Below the pieces are notes generated by a model. The model did not search any database. It worked only from the letters and a program-made list of their open reading frames with translations, and was not told the origin of the DNA. Positions 5,771-8,994 of a DNA stretch of 8,994 bases are shown here, piece after piece. Source of the stretch: CAZEZY01 sp964516635. GTDB lineage: Bacteria > Pseudomonadota > Gammaproteobacteria > Burkholderiales > Burkholderiaceae_C. The DNA lies in contig CAZEZY010000100.1 in NCBI GenBank assembly GCA_964516635.1, positions 1 to 8,994 of the forward strand. The letters run 5' to 3'. A program made the position numbers and the translations under genes. Positions within the stretch are counted from its first letter, which is position 1. Each line of letters begins with the position of its first letter.

Positions 5771-6781
5771 TTACTCGTAACCGAAGGATCGCACACGGGC
5801 CTCATCATCGGCCCAACCCGAGCGCACCTTGACCCACAACTCCAGGAACACCTTGCAATCCCAGAGCTTTTCCAGTTCCTGGCGGGCCTCGGTCCCGATG
5901 CGCTTGATCTTTTCGCCCTTCTCGCCGATGACCATGGCCTTGTGACCATCGCGTTCGACCACGATGGTCGCCGCGATCCGCCGCAACCTGCCCTCTTCCT
6001 CAAAGGTGTCGATCACCACCGTGGAGGTGTAAGGGAGTTCATCGCCGGTGAGGCGGAACAGCTTTTCCCGAACCATCTCGGCGGCCATGAAACGCTCGCT
6101 TCGGTCGGTGAGTTCATCGGCGTCGTACATCCAGTCCTGTTCAGGCAGGTACTTTTCCACAATCGCATAAAACCGCTGGATATCCTTGGCATTCTTGGCG
6201 GACATCGGCACCAATTCGGCGAAGGCGTGGCGCTCCTGCATGCTGCGCAGCCATGGGGCCAGTTCGCCGCGTCGGTGAACCATGTCCAGTTTGTTGGCCA
6301 CCAGAATCACCGGCACGCTGGAAGGCAGCAACGACAGCACCTTGGCATCAGCGAGATTGAAGTGTCCGGCCTCCACGACAAAGACGATCACATCCACATC
6401 AGCCACCGCACCGAGCACCGTCTTGTTGAGCGATCGGTTGAGCGCATTGCCATGCCGGGTCTGAAAACCCGGGGTATCCACAAACACGAACTGGGTGGCA
6501 CCGATGGTTCGAAGACCCGTGATGCGGTGGCGTGTCGTCTGGGCCTTGCGCGAAGTGATGCTGATTTTCTGTCCCACCAGTGCGTTCAGCAACGTGGATT
6601 TGCCGACATTGGGCTTGCCCACGATGGCCACAAAACCACTTCGCCGGGGCCCGACCGGCTCCTCCACGACAGTCTCTGGGGCCGGAACAGCATCCGAGGC
6701 AGAAGGGGTGGCGGGCTTACGCAAAGCCTGTGCCAACATGGCTTCCAGATCGTCCTGGTGCGGCTTTTGAGGATCGTTCAT
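5771..6781 (-). CDS. era: GTPase Era, ribosome assembly factor
   Basis: Era is an essential GTPase that binds the 3' end of 16S rRNA through a KH domain and checks 30S maturation. All G motifs are present: G1 GKPNVGKS (55-62), G2 region SRKAQTTRHRI (77-87), G3 DTPG (102-105), G4 NKLD (163-166) and G5 SAK (194-196). The C-terminal KH domain includes the GEKGEKIKRIG loop (286-296). The 336-residue protein is longer than E. coli Era (301) because G1 begins at residue 55 rather than 15: about 40 extra N-terminal residues, acidic and then Ala/Pro-rich. I chose ATG 6781 because it overlaps the rnc stop as ATGA; an internal ATG at residue 15 would remove only part of the tail. A longer frame to 6877 merely shadows rnc. 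rnc-era coupling is conserved in proteobacteria. Confidence 0.97.
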   Translation of the reverse strand: MNDPQKPHQDDLEAMLAQALRKPATPSASDAVPAPETVVEEPVGPRRSGFVAIVGKPNVGKSTLLNALVGQKISITSRKAQTTRHRITGLRTIGATQFVFVDTPGFQTRHGNALNRSLNKTVLGAVADVDVIVFVVEAGHFNLADAKVLSLLPSSVPVILVANKLDMVHRRGELAPWLRSMQERHAFAELVPMSAKNAKDIQRFYAIVEKYLPEQDWMYDADELTDRSERFMAAEMVREKLFRLTGDELPYTSTVVIDTFEEEGRLRRIAATIVVERDGHKAMVIGEKGEKIKRIGTEARQELEKLWDCKVFLELWVKVRSGWADDEARVRSFGYE

Positions 6782-7461
6782 GAGCGGTGTTGTTTCAATT
6801 GATCGAGCAGGTGGGCGGCAGCGGCCTGCTCGGCCGCACGACGAGACGGGCCGATGCCTCGGGCACCCACACCCCATTCGGTGACTTCACAGAGCACCTC
6901 GAAGACTTGCTGATGGGCTTCTCCCTGCGTGGCCACCACGGTGTACTGGGGAAGCCTCATCTTGCGTCCTTGCAACCATTCCTGAAGCGCGGTTTTGGCG
7001 TCTTTGTCCTGTGCGCTTTTGCCGGGACTCAGGTCAATATCGGCATACAGGCGGCGTACCAGTTGGTCCGCGGCCTCGAAGCCCGAATCGAGGTAGACGG
7101 CACCGATGATCGCCTCCAGCGCATCAGCGAGGATCGAAGGCCGATGGCGGCCTCCAGACTTCACTTCGCCTTCACCCAGACGCAGCCATGGTGGCAAGCC
7201 CAGATCCAGTGCCAGACGATGCAGGGCATCCTGCTTGACGAGATTCGCGCGGATCCGCGAAAGATCGCCCTCACTCTGACGACTGAGCCGCTCGTACAGC
7301 AACCCGGAAACCGCCAGGTTCAACACCGAATCCCCTAGAAATTCCAGGCGTTCGTAATGATCTGCCGAAAAACTGCGGTGAGTGAGTGCCCTTTCCAGCA
7401 GATCCGGGTGATGAAAAGCATGGCCCAGTCGGGCTTGCAACGCGTTCAGTGTCTGAGTCAA
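6778..7461 (-). CDS. rnc: Ribonuclease III
   Basis: RNase III cuts double-stranded RNA, including the rRNA precursor and many mRNAs. The 227-residue protein (E. coli 226) has the endonuclease domain with signature ERLEFLGDSVL (37-47) and metal-binding Glu40, Asp44, Asp113 and Glu116, one position off the E. coli Glu41/Asp45/Asp114/Glu117. The double-stranded RNA binding domain follows (about 154-222; DAKTALQEWLQ and SRRAAEQAAA). The start is a TTG at 7461: an in-frame stop lies only six codons upstream, no ATG or GTG lies between, and this start aligns with the E. coli N-terminus to within two residues. No good ribosome binding site precedes it, suggesting coupling to the DUF4845 gene that ends 15 bases upstream in the same frame. 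It overlaps era at its 3' end. Confidence 0.96.
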   Translation of the reverse strand: MTQTLNALQARLGHAFHHPDLLERALTHRSFSADHYERLEFLGDSVLNLAVSGLLYERLSRQSEGDLSRIRANLVKQDALHRLALDLGLPPWLRLGEGEVKSGGRHRPSILADALEAIIGAVYLDSGFEAADQLVRRLYADIDLSPGKSAQDKDAKTALQEWLQGRKMRLPQYTVVATQGEAHQQVFEVLCEVTEWGVGARGIGPSRRAAEQAAAAHLLDQLKQHRS

Positions 7462-7476
7462 CTCGTGCGAAACGGA

Positions 7477-7821
7477 TTAACGGGTGCGACCCTGGTACTT
7501 GAGAACCAGATAGGCAGGTCCGGCAAGATGAATCTCTTTGGCGTAGGCGAATTCCACCACCAAACGGTCATTGACCCTTGATATTTGAAGGTCATTTCCA
7601 CCGATCGCTTCAAAATAATCAACGGCCTTGGTGCGTTCAAATGCCGTGCGAATCTCTCCTGCCGTTTTACCCGACTCAGATGCCCTCTGGGCAGCCTTCA
7701 TGATAATCTGGTATTCGAGATACGTGGGAACCACCTTCGCGGTCAGGATACCGAAGGCAGCCACCAAGATACCGACAAACACCATGCCCATGAAAGTAAT
7801 CCCGCGTTGCCCTTGCCTCAT
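7477..7821 (-). CDS. DUF4845 small single-pass membrane protein
   Basis: The 114-residue product has a short basic N-terminus (MRQGQRG), one hydrophobic segment (about 8-29) and a soluble domain ending in FAYAKEIHLAGPAYLVLKYQGR, the conserved end of the DUF4845 family found between lepB and rnc in betaproteobacteria and some gammaproteobacteria. No function is established. The N-terminus, RGITFMGMVFVGILVAAFG, resembles a type IV prepilin segment but has no Glu at position +5. I chose the ATG at 7821 because a GGAG lies seven bases upstream and because family members start just before the Q-R-G motif; ATG 7827, ATG 7845 and GTG 7851 are in-frame alternatives that would add 2, 8 or 10 residues. 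The gene sits 57 bases after lepB and 15 bases before rnc. Confidence 0.88.
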   Translation of the reverse strand: MRQGQRGITFMGMVFVGILVAAFGILTAKVVPTYLEYQIIMKAAQRASESGKTAGEIRTAFERTKAVDYFEAIGGNDLQISRVNDRLVVEFAYAKEIHLAGPAYLVLKYQGRTR

Positions 7822-7853
7822 ACGCATGCTCCATTGAATAGCCATCCACACAT
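7818..7853 (-). other. Possible 11-codon leader micro-ORF before DUF4845
   Basis: An ATG at 7853 opens an 11-codon frame (MCGWLFNGACV) whose TGA at 7818-7820 overlaps the DUF4845 ATG as ATGA. The best Shine-Dalgarno-like sequence of this part of the operon, AGGAAGGTGAT (minus strand, 7868 to 7858), lies four bases before it. This could be a translated leader that hands ribosomes to the DUF4845 gene. The same site could instead serve the in-frame GTG at 7851 of a longer DUF4845 protein, so the micro-ORF is only a candidate. Confidence 0.2.
7829..7832 (-). promoter_or_regulatory. Ribosome binding site deciding the DUF4845 start
   Basis: GGAG on the minus strand lies seven bases before the ATG at 7821 and only one base before the ATG at 7827. 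That spacing favours the 7821 start. Confidence 0.45.
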
Positions 7854-7857
7854 CTTA

Positions 7858-7868
7858 ATCACCTTCCT
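7858..7868 (-). promoter_or_regulatory. Strong Shine-Dalgarno-like sequence in the lepB-DUF4845 gap
   Basis: AGGAAGGTGAT on the minus strand includes AGGTGAT, a seven-base match to the complement of the 16S rRNA 3' end. It is four bases from ATG 7853, six from GTG 7851, and about 36 bases from the DUF4845 ATG at 7821 that I prefer. Which start it feeds is unclear. Confidence 0.5.
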
Positions 7869-7878
7869 CACGTTTGCG

Positions 7879-8858
7879 TCACTGGAATGAACCGATTCGA
7901 CCCAAATCGCCAAAATTCATCCAGACAAAAAACGCTTTTCCGACAATGTTGGCCTCGGGAACGAACCCCCAGTAGCGCGAATCGAGGGAGTTGTCCCGAT
8001 TGTCCCCCATCAGGAAAAAATGCCCCTCGGGAACGGTGCAGATGACCCCTTCCACCGAATACCGGCATTGCTCCTTGAATGGAAAGTCTGCCGTGCCAGG
8101 AATGAATGCCGGACGATCCGCGTCGTTGAGGGTGCTGTAGCGTTTGCTGCCCAGCGCCTCGCCAAACTGCTGCGAATAACGCATGTTGCCGCTGTCGTAG
8201 AACTCGGGCATGGGCATCTTGGTCACAGGCTGGCCATTGATGAACAACTGCTTGTTCAGATAAGCCACCTCGTCTCCAGGCAGACCCACCACACGCTTGA
8301 TGTAGTCCAGTGTGGGCTGCGGCGGGTAGCGAAACACCATGACATCGCCCCGCTCCGGGCTGTTGTTGGACACGATCTTGGTGTGAATGACGGGCAAACG
8401 CACACCATAGTGAAATTTGTTAACCAGGATCAGGTCGCCGACATGCAGGGTGGGAATCATCGAGCCCGACGGGATCTTGAATGGCTCGAACAGGAAAGAA
8501 CGCAAAACAAAGACGATGAAGATCACGGGAAACAGACCAGCGGTCCAGTCCAGCCACCAGGGCTGCATCAGGAGTTTGTGCTGCGCTTCCTCGAGGTTGA
8601 TGGCATCTGCCTTGACGCCCATGCGGGTGAGTTCGGCTTCCCGCTGGCGCTGTTCGCTGGCCAGCCGCTCGGCTGCCTTTCGACGTTGAGGCAGGAAATA
8701 CAGCTTTTCTGCCAACCAGTAAATGCCTGTGACCACCACGGCCAGCAACAGCAGCAGGGCGAAGTTGCCCTCGATGGCACCGGCGTACCAGGCGGCGCCA
8801 TAGGCCACAAAGGCACCCAGGACCACGGCCGTGATGGCACTCATGTGGGTATCGTTCA

Positions 8859-8859
<1 letters not shown>
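7879..8859 (-). CDS. lepB: Signal peptidase I
   Basis: LepB is the inner-membrane serine protease that removes signal peptides from exported proteins, with its active site in the periplasm. The 326-residue protein (E. coli 324) has the S26 family boxes: IPSGSMIPTL (129-138) with nucleophile Ser133, LDYIKRVVGLPGD (184-196) with the general base Lys188, and GDNRDNSLDSRYWGFVP (285-301). Three hydrophobic stretches are visible (about 8-27, 33-51 and 105-122), with a charged loop between the second and third that should be cytoplasmic. The start is ATG 8859 with GGAGG four bases upstream; ATG 8862 directly before it is equally in frame and would add one Met. Both touch the lepA stop. Longer readings to the window edge are lepA shadow. 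lepA-lepB coupling is conserved in proteobacteria. Confidence 0.97.

Positions 8860-8994
<135 letters not shown>

Noticed and set aside
5942..6802. Plus-strand open frame (286 codons) opposite era
   Set aside because: The opposite strand encodes Era with all G motifs. This product is His-rich with no domain.
6782..6877. Extension of era upstream of the ATG at 6781
   Set aside because: Cys/Arg/Pro-rich shadow of rnc; the ATGA overlap start is better supported.
7449..7467. GAG-TTGA-CTC inverted repeat around the rnc start
   Set aside because: The stem is only three base pairs, too weak to call a regulatory hairpin.

Overview
The window is a high-GC chromosomal housekeeping segment, almost certainly from a betaproteobacterium of the order Burkholderiales. 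A Comamonadaceae-like host is my best guess. The inference rests on the gene order lepA-lepB-DUF4845-rnc-era-recO-pdxJ-acpS-nagZ, on trpB-trpA-accD on the other strand, and on protein traits such as the long TrpB tail, the extended Era N-terminus and the PdxJ sequence type. No rRNA, tRNA, mobile element, CRISPR array or phage gene is visible, and no gap between genes exceeds about 60 bases.

Left part, + strand (1-2660): the 3' end of trpB, complete trpA, accD and a stand-alone LON-domain gene. trpB/trpA overlap by ATGA and accD/LON by GTGA. The 56-base trpA-accD gap carries a good ribosome binding site and a plausible sigma70-type promoter. This side makes tryptophan synthase and the carboxyltransferase beta subunit of acetyl-CoA carboxylase.

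Right part, - strand (2676-8994): read from the right edge, the genes are the 3' end of lepA (EF4), lepB (signal peptidase I), a DUF4845 small membrane protein, rnc (RNase III), era (ribosome-assembly GTPase), recO (recombination mediator), pdxJ (vitamin B6), acpS (holo-ACP synthase) and nagZ (peptidoglycan recycling). They are packed head to tail with gaps of at most 57 bases and four stop/start overlaps, so they very likely form one operon linking translation, secretion, RNA processing, ribosome assembly, repair, cofactor synthesis and wall recycling. The two transcription units converge with only 15 bases between stop codons.

I found no convincing new biological system. Points worth a second look are start-site and leader structure (a possible 11-codon micro-ORF before DUF4845, a TTG start for rnc in the same frame as the preceding gene), lineage-type protein variants (TrpB tail, Era N-tail, LepB extra membrane segment, PdxJ subtype), the pilin-like N-terminus of the DUF4845 protein, and the LON gene coupled to accD.
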